Counted from the stretch's first letter, positions 17,741-26,874 are shown. The stretch: DNA of 64,000 bases from Pseudomonas juntendi (GCF_009932375.1 NZ_BLJG01000106.1:1-64000), one strand, 5' to 3'. Notes: generated from the letters alone by a model not told the origin. Translations and numbers: made by a program.

Positions 17741-19927
17741 ATGGAAATCAAGGTTAACTTTCTCGACAATCTGCGCCTCGAAGCGAAGTTCGACGACTTC
17801 ACGGTGATCGCCGACCAGCCGATCCGCTACAAAGGCGATGGTTCGGCCCCGGGCCCGTTCGATTACTTCCTGGCGTCTTCGGCCTTGTGTGCGGCTTACT
17901 TCGTCAAGCTTTACTGCCAGACCCGCGACATACCGACAGAAAACATCCGCCTGTCGCAGAACAACATTGTCGACCCGGAAAACCGCTACAACCAGATCTT
18001 CAAGATCCAGGTGGAACTGCCCGAGGACATTTCCGAAAAGGACCGCCAGGGTATCCTGCGTTCCATCGACCGCTGCACGGTGAAGAAAGTGGTGCAGACC
18101 GGCCCGGAGTTCGTCATCGAGGTGGTCGACAACCTCGACGCCGATGCGCAGGGCCTGCTGATGCCGGTGTCCGATACCAGCACCTGCATCCCCGGCAAGG
18201 ACCTGCCGCTGGAGCAGACCATCGCCAACATGTCGGGCATTCTCGCCGGGCTGGGGATGAAGATCGAGATCGCCTCATGGCGCAATATCGTCCCCAATGT
18301 GTGGTCGCTGCACGTTCGCGACGCGCAGTCGCCCATGTGCTTCACCAACGGCAAGGGCGCTACCAAGGAGGCCGCACTGGCCTCGGCGCTGGGCGAGTTC
18401 ATCGAACGCCTGAACTGCAACTTCTTCTACAACGACCAGTTCTGGGGCGAAGACCTGGCCAATGCCGCGTTCGTGCATTACCCCGACGAGCAGTGGTTCA
18501 AGCCCGGCCCGCGCGACGCGCTGCCGGCCGAGATTCTCGATGCGCATTGCCTGGAAATCTACAACCCCGATGGCGAGCTGCGCGGCTCTCACCTGTACGA
18601 CACCAACTCGGGCAACACGGCGCGCGGGATCTGCTCGCTGCCGTTCGTGCGCCAGTCTGACCAGCAAGTGGTGTACTTCCCGTCCAACTTGATCGAAAAC
18701 CTGTTCCTCAGCAACGGCATGAGCGCTGGCAACACCCTGGCCGAGGCGCAGGTGCAGTGCCTATCGGAAATCTTCGAGCGGGCGGTGAAGCGTGAAATCC
18801 TCGAAGGCGAATTGTGCCTGCCGGATGTGCCGCACGAAGTCCTGGCCAAGTACCCGGCCATCCTTGCGGGTATCCAGGGCCTGGAAGCGCAGGGCTTCCC
18901 GGTACTGGTCAAGGATGCCTCGCTGGGGGGTGAGTTCCCGGTCATGTGCGTGACCCTGATGAACCCGCGCACCGGTGGCGTTTTCGCCTCGTTCGGTGCC
19001 CACCCAAGCCTGGAAGTGGCGCTGGAACGCAGCCTTACCGAACTGCTGCAGGGGCGCAGCTTCGAGGGCCTGAACGACTTGCCGCAACCGACCTTCGAAA
19101 GCCATGCGCTGACCGAACCGAACAACTTCGTCGAACACTTCATCGATTCCAGCGGGGTGGTGTCGTGGCGTTTCTTCAGCGCCAAGGCCGACTTCGAGTT
19201 CGTCGAGTGGGATTTCTCTTGCCACGGCGCAGACTCCAACCAGCAGGAGGCCGCCACGCTGTTCGGCATTCTGGAAGACATGGGCAAGGAAGTGTACATG
19301 GCGGTGTACGACAACCTGGGCGCCACAGCCTGCCGTATCCTGGTGCCGGGTTATTCCGAGATCTACCCGGTCGAAGACCTGATCTGGGACAACACCAACC
19401 GCGCCCTGGCGTTCCGTGCCGACATCCTCAACCTGCACAGCCTCGACAGCCGTTCGCTGAAACTGCTGCTCAAGCGCCTGGACAACTGCGATGTCGATGA
19501 CTACACCACCATCACCACGCTGATCGGCGTGGAGTTCGACGAGAACACTGCCTGGGGCCAGCTGACCATTCTTGAACTCAAGCTGCTGATCTGCCTGGCC
19601 GTGCAACGTTTCGAGGAGGCCAAGGAACTGGTCGAGGCGTTCTTGCAGTTCAACGACAACACCGTCGAACGTGGCCTGTTCTACCAGGCGCTGAATGTGG
19701 TGCTGGAGGTGCAACTGGATGACGAACTGGAGCTGGGCGACTACGAGGCTAACTTCCGCCGCATGTTCGGCAATGCGCGCATGGACGCGGTGCTGGGCTC
19801 GGTTGACGGCAGCGTCCGCTTCCATGGCCTGACCCCGACCAGCATGAAGCTCGAAGGCCTCGACCGGCACCTGCGGTTGATCGAGAGCTACAAGAAGCTG
19901 CATGCGGCGCGGGCCCGCTTCGCCTGA
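17741..19927 (+). CDS. OsmC-domain/YcaO-domain fusion protein
   Basis: A 728-residue protein. Residues 1-140 form an OsmC-like domain (PIRYKGDGSAPGPFDYFLASSALCA is cut by the family's Cys near residue 47). From about 165 onwards it is a YcaO domain with the ATP-binding glutamates (ALGEFIERL and EAQVQCLSEIFERAVKREI) and a C-terminal tetratricopeptide-like tail. This matches the TIGR03549 family and E. coli YcaO, which promotes RimO-dependent methylthiolation of ribosomal protein S12; the biochemical step is unsettled. No peptide-natural-product genes lie nearby, which favours this housekeeping form over a RiPP cyclodehydratase. Confidence 0.88.
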   Translation: MEIKVNFLDNLRLEAKFDDFTVIADQPIRYKGDGSAPGPFDYFLASSALCAAYFVKLYCQTRDIPTENIRLSQNNIVDPENRYNQIFKIQVELPEDISEKDRQGILRSIDRCTVKKVVQTGPEFVIEVVDNLDADAQGLLMPVSDTSTCIPGKDLPLEQTIANMSGILAGLGMKIEIASWRNIVPNVWSLHVRDAQSPMCFTNGKGATKEAALASALGEFIERLNCNFFYNDQFWGEDLANAAFVHYPDEQWFKPGPRDALPAEILDAHCLEIYNPDGELRGSHLYDTNSGNTARGICSLPFVRQSDQQVVYFPSNLIENLFLSNGMSAGNTLAEAQVQCLSEIFERAVKREILEGELCLPDVPHEVLAKYPAILAGIQGLEAQGFPVLVKDASLGGEFPVMCVTLMNPRTGGVFASFGAHPSLEVALERSLTELLQGRSFEGLNDLPQPTFESHALTEPNNFVEHFIDSSGVVSWRFFSAKADFEFVEWDFSCHGADSNQQEAATLFGILEDMGKEVYMAVYDNLGATACRILVPGYSEIYPVEDLIWDNTNRALAFRADILNLHSLDSRSLKLLLKRLDNCDVDDYTTITTLIGVEFDENTAWGQLTILELKLLICLAVQRFEEAKELVEAFLQFNDNTVERGLFYQALNVVLEVQLDDELELGDYEANFRRMFGNARMDAVLGSVDGSVRFHGLTPTSMKLEGLDRHLRLIESYKKLHAARARFA

Positions 19928-19943
19928 TAGCGGCTTTACACAG

Positions 19944-19979
19944 CGTTGAATGGCACCGGCCACCCGGTGCCATTCAACG
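19944..19979. terminator. perfect 16-bp stem-loop after the YcaO gene
   Basis: Bases 19944-19959 are exactly complementary to 19964-19979 around a 4-base loop (CCAC). The stem starts 17 bases after the YcaO stop. No U-run follows on the plus strand. It is likely the transcript end, possibly serving both strands. Confidence 0.7.
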
Positions 19980-20055
19980 TGCCGTCTGTGCCCCCCCCCG
20001 GACCAACTCGAACCAGGCGCGCATGGCCTTGGCCAGTATCTGTCGCTTACGCCGC
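19974..20055 (-). pseudogene. possible 3' remnant of a lost minus-strand gene
   Basis: On the minus strand a frame reads RQILAKAMRAWFELVRGGA... and stops at 19974-19976 inside the hairpin. It resembles a normal C-terminal protein end with GC-rich codon use, but an in-frame stop lies about 26 codons upstream, just where the DNA turns AT-rich. It may be the stump of a gene cut off when the T6SS region was acquired. Very short, so weakly supported. Confidence 0.2.
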
Positions 20056-20235
20056 GCTCAAATGAAACGAGTATGTATTTCTGCCACCCTATCCATGTCG
20101 GCCATTTAGTCTTGGCCTGTAGGATATTTCTGTAGTTATCCTGCTTTTCATAAAGCCTTTGTTCTTCTTTTTGGGTGGGCTCCTGAAGTTAGAGCGGTGC
20201 CGCCTGTGCCCAAAAGCTACTTGCTGCTTAAGTTG

Positions 20236-20249
20236 TAGGAAACTTCCTA
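20236..20249. promoter_or_regulatory. inverted repeat upstream of tssB
   Basis: TAGGAA-AC-TTCCTA lies 176 bases before the tssB start in an AT-rich leader. It is the only clear dyad in this region and could be an operator for the T6SS operon. No regulator can be named. Confidence 0.4.
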
Positions 20250-20424
20250 ATTTCTCGTTTGGGCTAGCGGGCTATTGAAAAAAGAGTCATGGTTAGACGG
20301 GTGATCCAGTCGGATTCTACCTCGCGTTCATGTTCGTCGAAGGGCCTGCAGTATCCTGCTTAAACTGTTCTGGCTTTCAGTCGATGAATTCAGTTCTCGA
20401 GGTCACCTGCGCTCAGGAGGAACC

Positions 20425-20928
20425 ATGGCTTCAAACAGTTTTCAGAATGAGGTGCCCAAGGCACGCGTCAATATCAAGCTTGACTTACATACTGGCGGCG
20501 CTCAGCGCAAAGTAGAGCTGCCGCTAAAACTCATGCTCATGGGCGATTACAGCAACGGCAAAGAGCAACGTCCGCTGTCTGAGCGGGTAAAAGTCAATAT
20601 CAACAAGAATAACTTTGACAATGTGCTTTCTGAGTTTTCGCCAAGCCTGCAATTGTTTGTCAAGGACACGCTCGCCAACGATGGGGCTGAAACGCCTGTC
20701 GAGTTGAGCTTTCAGCGCATGAAGGATTTCGAGCCCGAACAGGTCGCGCGGCAGATACCGCAGTTACGTGCGCTGCTGGCAATGCGAAACCTGCTGCGTG
20801 AGTTGAAAGCCAATCTCCTCGATAACGCCACGTTCCGTATTGAGCTGGAACGCATACTCAAAGATGAAGCATTGAGTGACGCGTTGCGTAAGGAGTTGGC
20901 TGCGCTTGCCCCTCAAGGCGAACGCTAG
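20425..20928 (+). CDS. tssB: T6SS contractile sheath small subunit TssB
   Basis: A 167-residue TssB/VipA protein. It pairs with TssC to form the cytoplasmic contractile sheath around the Hcp tube. The family hallmarks are the start VPKARVNIKLDLHTGGAQ, the LPLKLMLMGDYSNG stretch (about 33-47) and the late helix where TssH binds. Length is normal. It has a strong AGGAGG site and is the first gene of the T6SS operon; the tssC start follows after 34 bases. Confidence 0.97.
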   Translation: MASNSFQNEVPKARVNIKLDLHTGGAQRKVELPLKLMLMGDYSNGKEQRPLSERVKVNINKNNFDNVLSEFSPSLQLFVKDTLANDGAETPVELSFQRMKDFEPEQVARQIPQLRALLAMRNLLRELKANLLDNATFRIELERILKDEALSDALRKELAALAPQGER

Positions 20929-20962
20929 GCAACCATCATTTCGACCGACCGGAAGCGAACCC

Positions 20963-22501
20963 ATGTCCGAAGAGCAATCCCCTGCGCAATCGCGCGGTGC
21001 CGCTGTGCGAGTGAAAGACAGCCAGAATGTTTATCACGCCCTGTTTGAAAAAATAAATCTCGAACCCCTTGATCACATGGGCGGTATCGACGCCTACCAG
21101 AGTGTGGAAGTGCTGTCCGATGCAACGCCCAATGAGCGTGTCACTGCGTCGGTCAGTGTCTTTCTTGAACGGCTCAAGCACGTCTCCCCCAAGCTGGAGC
21201 GCCTGGACAGGGCACTGCTGGATGAGCATATTGCCTCGATCGATGCCCAGATCAGCAGCCAGCTGGACGAGGTGATGCATCACCCGGACTTCCAGCGGGT
21301 CGAGTCGATCTGGCGAGGGGCGAAGTCGTTGATCGACCAGACGGATTTCCGTCAGAACGTGCGCATCGAGTTGCTGGATGTCAGCAAAGAGCACTTGGCC
21401 CAAGACTTTGAAGATGCGCCCGAGATTGCGCAAAGCGGTATGTACCTGCATACCTATACTCAAGAATATGATACGCCGGGTGGGGAGCCTATCGCGGCAG
21501 CAGTCTCGAACTACGCGTTTGGCCGTGGCGCGCAAGACATTGCACTGTTGCGCAATATCTCTAAAGTCGCGGCCTCTGCCCATATGCCATTCCTGTGCTC
21601 AATGGGTCCCGCATTCTTTGGCAAGGAAACCATGGAGGAAGTGGCCGCGATCAAGGATATCGGCAACTACATGGACCGCGCCGAGTACATCAAGTGGCAC
21701 GCCTTTGCCGAAAGCGATGATGCCCGTTATGTAGGCAGCACGTTGCCTTGCACTTTGGGCCGCCTGCCTTATGGGCCGGATACAAACCCGGTTCGGCTGT
21801 TCAACTATGAAGAGCGCGTGAAGGGGCCGGATCACAGCAAATATCTTTGGGTCAGTTCGACGTTCGCGTTTGCAGCCAATATGGTCAAAAGCTTCATTGC
21901 CAATGGGTGGTGCGTACAAATTCGAGGGCCGCAATCAGGGGGTGCTGTGACCAACCTGCCCATCCACCTGTATGACATGGGTACGGGCAGCCAAGTCAAA
22001 ATTCCTTCGGAAGTGATGATTCCAGAAACACGGGAGTTCGAGTTTGCCAATCTTGGCCTGATTCCCTTGTCGTATTACAAGAATCGCGACTATGCGTGCT
22101 TTTTTTCGGCGAACTCAGCGCACAAACCCGCGATGTATGACACGCCTGAGGCCACGGCCAACAGCCGCATCAATGCTCGGCTGCCTTATGTATTCCTGCT
22201 TTCTCGTATCGCGCACTATTTGAAGGTGATCCAGCGGGAAAGCATCGGTACGACCAAGGACAGGCGCTTGTTGGAGCTGGAACTGAACAGGTGGCTAAGT
22301 GGGCTGGTCACTGAAATGACCGATCCCGGCGATGATTTGCAAGCTTCTCATCCGCTAAGGGAGGGGAAAGTAATCGTCGAAGACATTGATGACAACCCGG
22401 GGTTCTTCAGGGTCAAGCTGTTTGCCGTGCCGCATTTCCAGGTTGAAGGCATGGACATCAACCTGTCATTGGTTTCGCAGATGCCCAAAGCCAAATCCTG
22501 A
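20963..22501 (+). CDS. tssC: T6SS contractile sheath large subunit TssC
   Basis: A 512-residue TssC/VipB protein, the main sheath subunit. Typical segments are QLDEVMHHPDFQRVESIWRG (about 95-115), GEPIAAAVSNYAFG and the conserved C-terminal half with FEFANLGLIPLSYYKNRD. The start ATG 20963 follows GGAAG (20951-20955); a frame reading back into tssB is not used. Full family length. Confidence 0.97.
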   Translation: MSEEQSPAQSRGAAVRVKDSQNVYHALFEKINLEPLDHMGGIDAYQSVEVLSDATPNERVTASVSVFLERLKHVSPKLERLDRALLDEHIASIDAQISSQLDEVMHHPDFQRVESIWRGAKSLIDQTDFRQNVRIELLDVSKEHLAQDFEDAPEIAQSGMYLHTYTQEYDTPGGEPIAAAVSNYAFGRGAQDIALLRNISKVAASAHMPFLCSMGPAFFGKETMEEVAAIKDIGNYMDRAEYIKWHAFAESDDARYVGSTLPCTLGRLPYGPDTNPVRLFNYEERVKGPDHSKYLWVSSTFAFAANMVKSFIANGWCVQIRGPQSGGAVTNLPIHLYDMGTGSQVKIPSEVMIPETREFEFANLGLIPLSYYKNRDYACFFSANSAHKPAMYDTPEATANSRINARLPYVFLLSRIAHYLKVIQRESIGTTKDRRLLELELNRWLSGLVTEMTDPGDDLQASHPLREGKVIVEDIDDNPGFFRVKLFAVPHFQVEGMDINLSLVSQMPKAKS

Positions 22502-22524
22502 CAGCGTACCGGGGAGTAATAACC

Positions 22525-23880
22525 GTGAAGATCGATCGGCCCCTGTGGGCGTCCGGTGTGGTGTTGTCTGCGCAGCAGTTTCAGCAGCAGGCCCGCTTTG
22601 AATCGTGGACCAATCAGGCAGTTGCTGCGCTGGCATGGGTCCATCCGTGGGGCATTCACGCAGTTGCGTTCGATGCAGACGCACTGCAGCTGGGTAAACT
22701 TCTGGCTACGCGGCTACAGGTGTGCATGCCGGACGGAACGTTGATTGACACGGATCGACTGGATCGGCTGCCCGGTGCCCTGGAGCTGGCCAGGGCCTTG
22801 CCTGACGACAATCAGGCTGCAACGGTGGTGCTCGCCTTGCCGCTTGAACAGGCCAACGGCAGCAACTGTGTGTTCGAAGGCGGCAGCGTTGAGCGCCCTG
22901 TCAGATACCGCCAGGTGTGGCGGGACGTTCAGGATCTCTACACCGATGAAGTGCAGCCCATCAGCGTGCTCGAACACGCGTTGAGCTTGCGCCTGCAGGG
23001 TGATGACAATGCTGATTACCTCACCTGCCCGGTAGCGCGCTTGCTACGGGATGGGCGCGGTGGTTGGGAGATTGATCAGGCCTATGTTCCCCCGCTGCTG
23101 AAGTTTGATGCTCATGCGGGGCTGTTGCTTCAGCTGGACAATTTGCTGACTCAGTTGTCCGCCAAGCGTGAGCGGTTGATGGGCATGCGCCGGGAGAGCA
23201 ACCAGCGCATGGCGGATTTCGCGGTCGCAGATGTGACGTTGTTCTGGTTGCTCAACGCACTGAATACCTACCAGCCGGTGCTGGCTGACCTCAAGGCACA
23301 CCCTGGCCGGCACCCGGAGCAGGTGTACCAGCAGTTGGTGAAGTGTGCAGGGGCGCTGCTGACGTTTTCGCTGGACCAGAGCGTCGAGGATATCCCGGCT
23401 TATCAGCATGCAGACCTGGAGGCTGTGTTTCCACCGCTGATGCGTACGCTCTCCACCCTGCTGGAGGCAAGCCTGCCCTCGCGTGTGATAGCACTGGTGC
23501 TGGAGGCGCGTAGTGCCAACCGTTGGCAGGTGACCCTCGGCGATCCTCGGTTGCTGGAGCCGGAAGGCGCTGACTTCTACCTGTCGGTGCGCTGCCGATT
23601 GCCGGCTGTGCAAGTGCAAAGCCAGTTCCCCCGGCTGTGCAAGATAGGCTGCCCAGATGATGTGGATCATCTGGTCAATGCCGCACTCGATGGCGTTCCC
23701 TTGAAACCCCTGAGCCATGTACCAGCGGCAATACCGCTGCGTTTGGAGAACCAGTATTTCGCGCTGGACCTCAGTCATGAAAAAGGCCGTGCCATGTTGG
23801 CCGATGGCGTTTGCGCGCTCTACGTACCGAGCGTTTTTCAGGACGCCAAACTTGAACTGTTTGCGGTGCTGCGCTCATGA
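22525..23880 (+). CDS. tssK: T6SS baseplate protein TssK
   Basis: A 451-residue TssK, the trimeric baseplate component that links the TssFGE wedge to the membrane complex. The N-terminal shoulder region has the family start (RPLWASGVVLSAQQFQQQ), and PPLLKFDAHAGLL is the conserved neck. The GTG start has GGGGAG at proper spacing. The stop overlaps the tssL start by 4 bases, showing coupling. Confidence 0.95.
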   Translation: MKIDRPLWASGVVLSAQQFQQQARFESWTNQAVAALAWVHPWGIHAVAFDADALQLGKLLATRLQVCMPDGTLIDTDRLDRLPGALELARALPDDNQAATVVLALPLEQANGSNCVFEGGSVERPVRYRQVWRDVQDLYTDEVQPISVLEHALSLRLQGDDNADYLTCPVARLLRDGRGGWEIDQAYVPPLLKFDAHAGLLLQLDNLLTQLSAKRERLMGMRRESNQRMADFAVADVTLFWLLNALNTYQPVLADLKAHPGRHPEQVYQQLVKCAGALLTFSLDQSVEDIPAYQHADLEAVFPPLMRTLSTLLEASLPSRVIALVLEARSANRWQVTLGDPRLLEPEGADFYLSVRCRLPAVQVQSQFPRLCKIGCPDDVDHLVNAALDGVPLKPLSHVPAAIPLRLENQYFALDLSHEKGRAMLADGVCALYVPSVFQDAKLELFAVLRS

Positions 23881-24557
23881 CGTTCGCCCAGCATAACCAC
23901 GGTGCGGCCAAGCTGGATATCGACGCTTTGCTGCAGGACACCTACTTGTTGGTGGTCGAGTTGCGGCACGGTACAGGGGCGCACAGTAGCCCGGAACTCT
24001 GGTCGCGTTGCGTAGCCGATGTCGAGCATGTTCGTACCTCGCTTCAGGAAGAGGGCCTGGACCGTCGCAGCATCGAGCTTATCAGTCACGCGCAATGTGC
24101 CTTGCTGGATGAGACGGTACTCGCTTGTGCCGAAGGCCAGGCCCATGAGGATTGGGCAATGGAAACCTTGCAGGCCAGGTTTTTCAGTAGCCACCAGGCG
24201 GGTGAATCGCTTTATGAGGACATGCGCACGGTGCTGCGTGAAGCCTCTGCCCACCCTTATGTCTTCACGGTTTTTCAGCGGGTGCTGATGCTGGGTTTTC
24301 TGGGGCGTTACCGTGATGTCAATCACCCGGAAAGGCAGCAGTTGCTGGCTGCAATCAATGCGCAGGTTCCCCCTCTTGATACAAGCCAGTCCCTGGTCAC
24401 CCAGGCAGGGGGCACTTCGCACGTGCCGGTCTGGGGTTGGCTGCAGTCCCCTCTGGTTCATGTGCTGGCCGCATCTGGCCTGCTGATAGGCCTGTGGTGG
24501 GGGCTCGACCATACGCTGGGTCAGGCTGTGGCCTCGCTCCTGCCGGTGCAGGGGTGA
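23877..24557 (+). CDS. tssL: T6SS membrane-complex protein TssL (DotU/IcmH family)
   Basis: A 226-residue short TssL. The cytoplasmic DotU helical domain (about 15-170) contains ALLDETVLA and the RFFSSHQAGESLYEDM region, and ends with a single membrane helix (about 195-213). It has no peptidoglycan-binding domain of its own, so anchoring must come from other proteins; the OmpA-domain proteins in this cluster are the obvious candidates. Confidence 0.95.
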   Translation: MTFAQHNHGAAKLDIDALLQDTYLLVVELRHGTGAHSSPELWSRCVADVEHVRTSLQEEGLDRRSIELISHAQCALLDETVLACAEGQAHEDWAMETLQARFFSSHQAGESLYEDMRTVLREASAHPYVFTVFQRVLMLGFLGRYRDVNHPERQQLLAAINAQVPPLDTSQSLVTQAGGTSHVPVWGWLQSPLVHVLAASGLLIGLWWGLDHTLGQAVASLLPVQG

Positions 24558-24562
24558 GCGGG

Positions 24563-26293
24563 ATGTTGCTCAAAGCGAAGCAAGGGCTGTGGTTGTGGGC
24601 CGGTGCGCTGTCCTTGTTGCTTGTTGCCATGCTCCCGCTGGCTACCGAATGGCAGGTCACGTTTGCCGTGGTCGTTACGGGCGCAGTATGGGCGGTGTGG
24701 CGGCGATGCAAGTGTGTTGCCCGCGAGGCGTATGAACTGCAATGGGCCAAGGGCGCCAACTTACCTGCAGGGTCCTACCGCCATCCGATTGTTCTGGTCG
24801 TTGGTGATTGCCTGGCTGAGCTGTTTGGTCCGGTGCCCGAAGCGCAATGGGCGCTGCGGGTAACGGGGGAGGGGTGCTACGTGCGAGTGCCCGAGGTGCA
24901 GACGCTACCCGCGACGGTTGCCAGCCTGCGGCTGCACAGGCCTGAGTGGAACGACCAGCTGAGTGTCATGTGGGTCGTGGACCCTGCCGTCCATACAGAT
25001 GCCGCGGTGCTGGCGAATGAGCTGCGCAGCGTGCACCGCCAGGTTGTGAGGTTGCGCGAGCGTGGTAGCCCGCTGTCGCTGCTGGTGGTGGGCTATTTTC
25101 AGCGTGGTTCCCACACCACGGCCTGGTTCAGCTGGGCCGCCGCCAGGTCGGGCGTGCACGTGCATGAGGCAGGTGTGTGCATGAGCCTGGCTCAATGGCA
25201 GGTATCCGCCACGGAACCACATTCCTGCGCTGCCCGGCTGCGAGATGCGGTGCATTTGAACGCTGCTGCTGGCTGGTTGAGCAATGTCTGTATGCCTGAA
25301 ATGCAGCTGCGGGCTTCTGCCAAGGCGATCGCAGCCGCCACCGTCGTTGCCGTTGCATGGGTTCCGACTTCTGGCAGGCACCCTGAAAACAACCTATGGC
25401 ACCGCTGGCTGCAAAAGCGAACCGGCCTCTGCTTTGAACAGGGTGGAGCTGATGACGCCTATGGGTCGTTCCCGTTCCCTGACGCTCTGCTCCACTTGCT
25501 GCCGCGCAGTGCTCGTAACAGGAGGCCACCCAGAGCTCTGTTGCTAGGGGGCTGGCTGTTTGTGCTGGCAGCCTCCATCGCGCTGGTCAGCGCTGCATGG
25601 CAGAACACACTGCTTGTACGCCAGGTTACCGATGACTTGCGGCGCTATGGCACTGCTTCGATGAGTGTCGAGCCGAACAAGATGCTCCAACGCGAGACCG
25701 CGCTGGCTGTACTTCACCAGGATGCCCAGCGCCTGGACCACTACTACCGGCAAGGTACGCCCTGGTCGCTGGGCCTTGGTTTGTACCAGGGTGAAAAGTT
25801 ACGCCCGTCATTGCTGGCTGCCATCAACGGCGACCGTATCCCGACGATGCCTCAGGCTTCGCCCGAGAGGCCCCAGATGGTACGCCTGAACAGCCTTTCG
25901 CTTTTCAGCAGTGGCAGTGCGCAGCTGGAACCGCAGTCAACCAAGGTTCTGGTTACAGCGTTGGCGGGCATCAAGGCTCAGCCAGGCTGGCTGATCGTGA
26001 TCACAGGGCACACGGATGCTACCGGCAAAGATGAAAACAACCTGCGTTTGTCCCGTGCCCGTGCGTCTGCGGTTCACGACTGGATCCAACACATGGGCGA
26101 TATCCCCAGCAACTGCTTAGCGGTGCAAGGCCTGGGGGCCAGCCAGCCCATTGAAAGCAATGACACTGAACAAGGACGTTCGGCCAATCGCCGAGTTGAG
26201 ATTCGCCTGGTGCCGGAGGCGGGGGCTTGTCAGTCCTCGACTGCGGGCTCAGGCCTGCAACCCCTGTCGCATTCCGCGACCTCCAACTCCTGA
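24563..26293 (+). CDS. TssM-like membrane protein fused to an OmpA domain (TagL-like anchor)
   Basis: A 576-residue protein. Two N-terminal membrane helices (about 8-45) are followed by a cytoplasmic domain laid out like the TssM N-terminal region (PIVLVVGDCLAELF at the place of the P-loop, but no GxxxxGK[ST]). A third helix (about 330-350) precedes a TssM-like periplasmic segment (PWSLGLGLYQGEKLRPSL) and an OmpA/Pal peptidoglycan-binding domain (about 455-570, GHTDATG ... LSRARA). It probably anchors the complex to the cell wall in place of a PG domain on TssL. ATG 24563 lies 6 bases after the tssL stop. Confidence 0.8.
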   Translation: MLLKAKQGLWLWAGALSLLLVAMLPLATEWQVTFAVVVTGAVWAVWRRCKCVAREAYELQWAKGANLPAGSYRHPIVLVVGDCLAELFGPVPEAQWALRVTGEGCYVRVPEVQTLPATVASLRLHRPEWNDQLSVMWVVDPAVHTDAAVLANELRSVHRQVVRLRERGSPLSLLVVGYFQRGSHTTAWFSWAAARSGVHVHEAGVCMSLAQWQVSATEPHSCAARLRDAVHLNAAAGWLSNVCMPEMQLRASAKAIAAATVVAVAWVPTSGRHPENNLWHRWLQKRTGLCFEQGGADDAYGSFPFPDALLHLLPRSARNRRPPRALLLGGWLFVLAASIALVSAAWQNTLLVRQVTDDLRRYGTASMSVEPNKMLQRETALAVLHQDAQRLDHYYRQGTPWSLGLGLYQGEKLRPSLLAAINGDRIPTMPQASPERPQMVRLNSLSLFSSGSAQLEPQSTKVLVTALAGIKAQPGWLIVITGHTDATGKDENNLRLSRARASAVHDWIQHMGDIPSNCLAVQGLGASQPIESNDTEQGRSANRRVEIRLVPEAGACQSSTAGSGLQPLSHSATSNS

Positions 26294-26308
26294 AAGAGGA
26301 TTTTCAAA

Positions 26309-26800
26309 ATGGCTATTCCTGTTTACCTGTGGCTGCAAGACGATGGCGGCGCCGATATCAAAGGCTCGGTGGATGTTCAAGATAGAAACGGCAGTATTGA
26401 AGTCGTCGCGCAAGATCATAATCTGTACATTCCAACTGATAATAACACTGGCAAATTGACCGGCACGCGTATCCATACCCCATTTCTTTTCACGAAAGAA
26501 ATTGATGCGTCTTCCCCGTATCTCTACAAGGCTGTAACAACCGGCCAAACGCTGAAGGCGGCGGAGTTCAAGTGGTACAAGATCAATGACGCAGGCCAGG
26601 AGGTTGAGTACTTCAACACCAAACTGGAAAACGTGAAAGTCGTCAAAGTTGCACCGAAGATGCACGACATCAAAGATCCAAAGAAGGAAAAACACAATCA
26701 CCTGGAAGCGGTTGAATTGCGTTACGAAAAGATAACTTGGACATTCAAGGATGGAAATATCATCCATTCGGACTCGTGGAATGAGCGTACCACCGCCTGA
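26309..26800 (+). CDS. hcp: T6SS tube protein Hcp (TssD)
   Basis: A 163-residue Hcp, the hexameric ring protein that stacks into the inner tube and is secreted. The start AIPVYLWLQDDGGADIKGSV and the late LRYEKITWTFKDGNIIHSDSW are strongly typical of the family. The ribosome site is AAGAGGA (26294-26300). It is followed by a 10-bp hairpin before tssH, which fits its usual high and separate mRNA level. Confidence 0.96.
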   Translation: MAIPVYLWLQDDGGADIKGSVDVQDRNGSIEVVAQDHNLYIPTDNNTGKLTGTRIHTPFLFTKEIDASSPYLYKAVTTGQTLKAAEFKWYKINDAGQEVEYFNTKLENVKVVKVAPKMHDIKDPKKEKHNHLEAVELRYEKITWTFKDGNIIHSDSWNERTTA

Positions 26801-26850
26801 TGAATTCTGGCCGTTCACCTATAAAGGCTGACGGCTCCAGTGTATTGGGT

Positions 26851-26874
26851 TGAGCGTCCGCGCGCGGGCGCTCA
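26851..26874 (+). terminator. stem-loop between hcp and tssH
   Basis: A 10-bp stem (26851-26860 with 26865-26874, one G-U pair) closes a CGCG loop 51 bases after hcp. No U-run follows. It could partly end or protect the hcp transcript, raising Hcp over the genes downstream. Confidence 0.6.

Larger units (their letters stand above)
19928..20424. other. 497-base region ahead of the T6SS locus
   Basis: The first ~130 bases are GC-rich and contain a perfect hairpin, a C9 run (19991-19999) and a short minus-strand frame resembling a gene end. From about 20060 the DNA becomes AT-rich up to the tssB gene. An inverted repeat is at 20236-20249. I found no match to a sigma-54 promoter (GG-N10-GC) and no convincing sigma-70 pair. 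The AGGAGG ribosome site of tssB is at 20416-20421. Confidence 0.6.

Noticed and set aside
17741-19927. YcaO protein as a RiPP cyclodehydratase
   Set aside because: The OsmC fusion and lack of precursor, partner or export genes point to the housekeeping YcaO type.
19991-19999. C9 homopolymer as a phase-variation tract
   Set aside because: It lies outside any intact gene and promoter; may even be a sequencing uncertainty.
20330-20515. Short frame across the tssB start
   Set aside because: It overlaps tssB in another frame and has no ribosome site.
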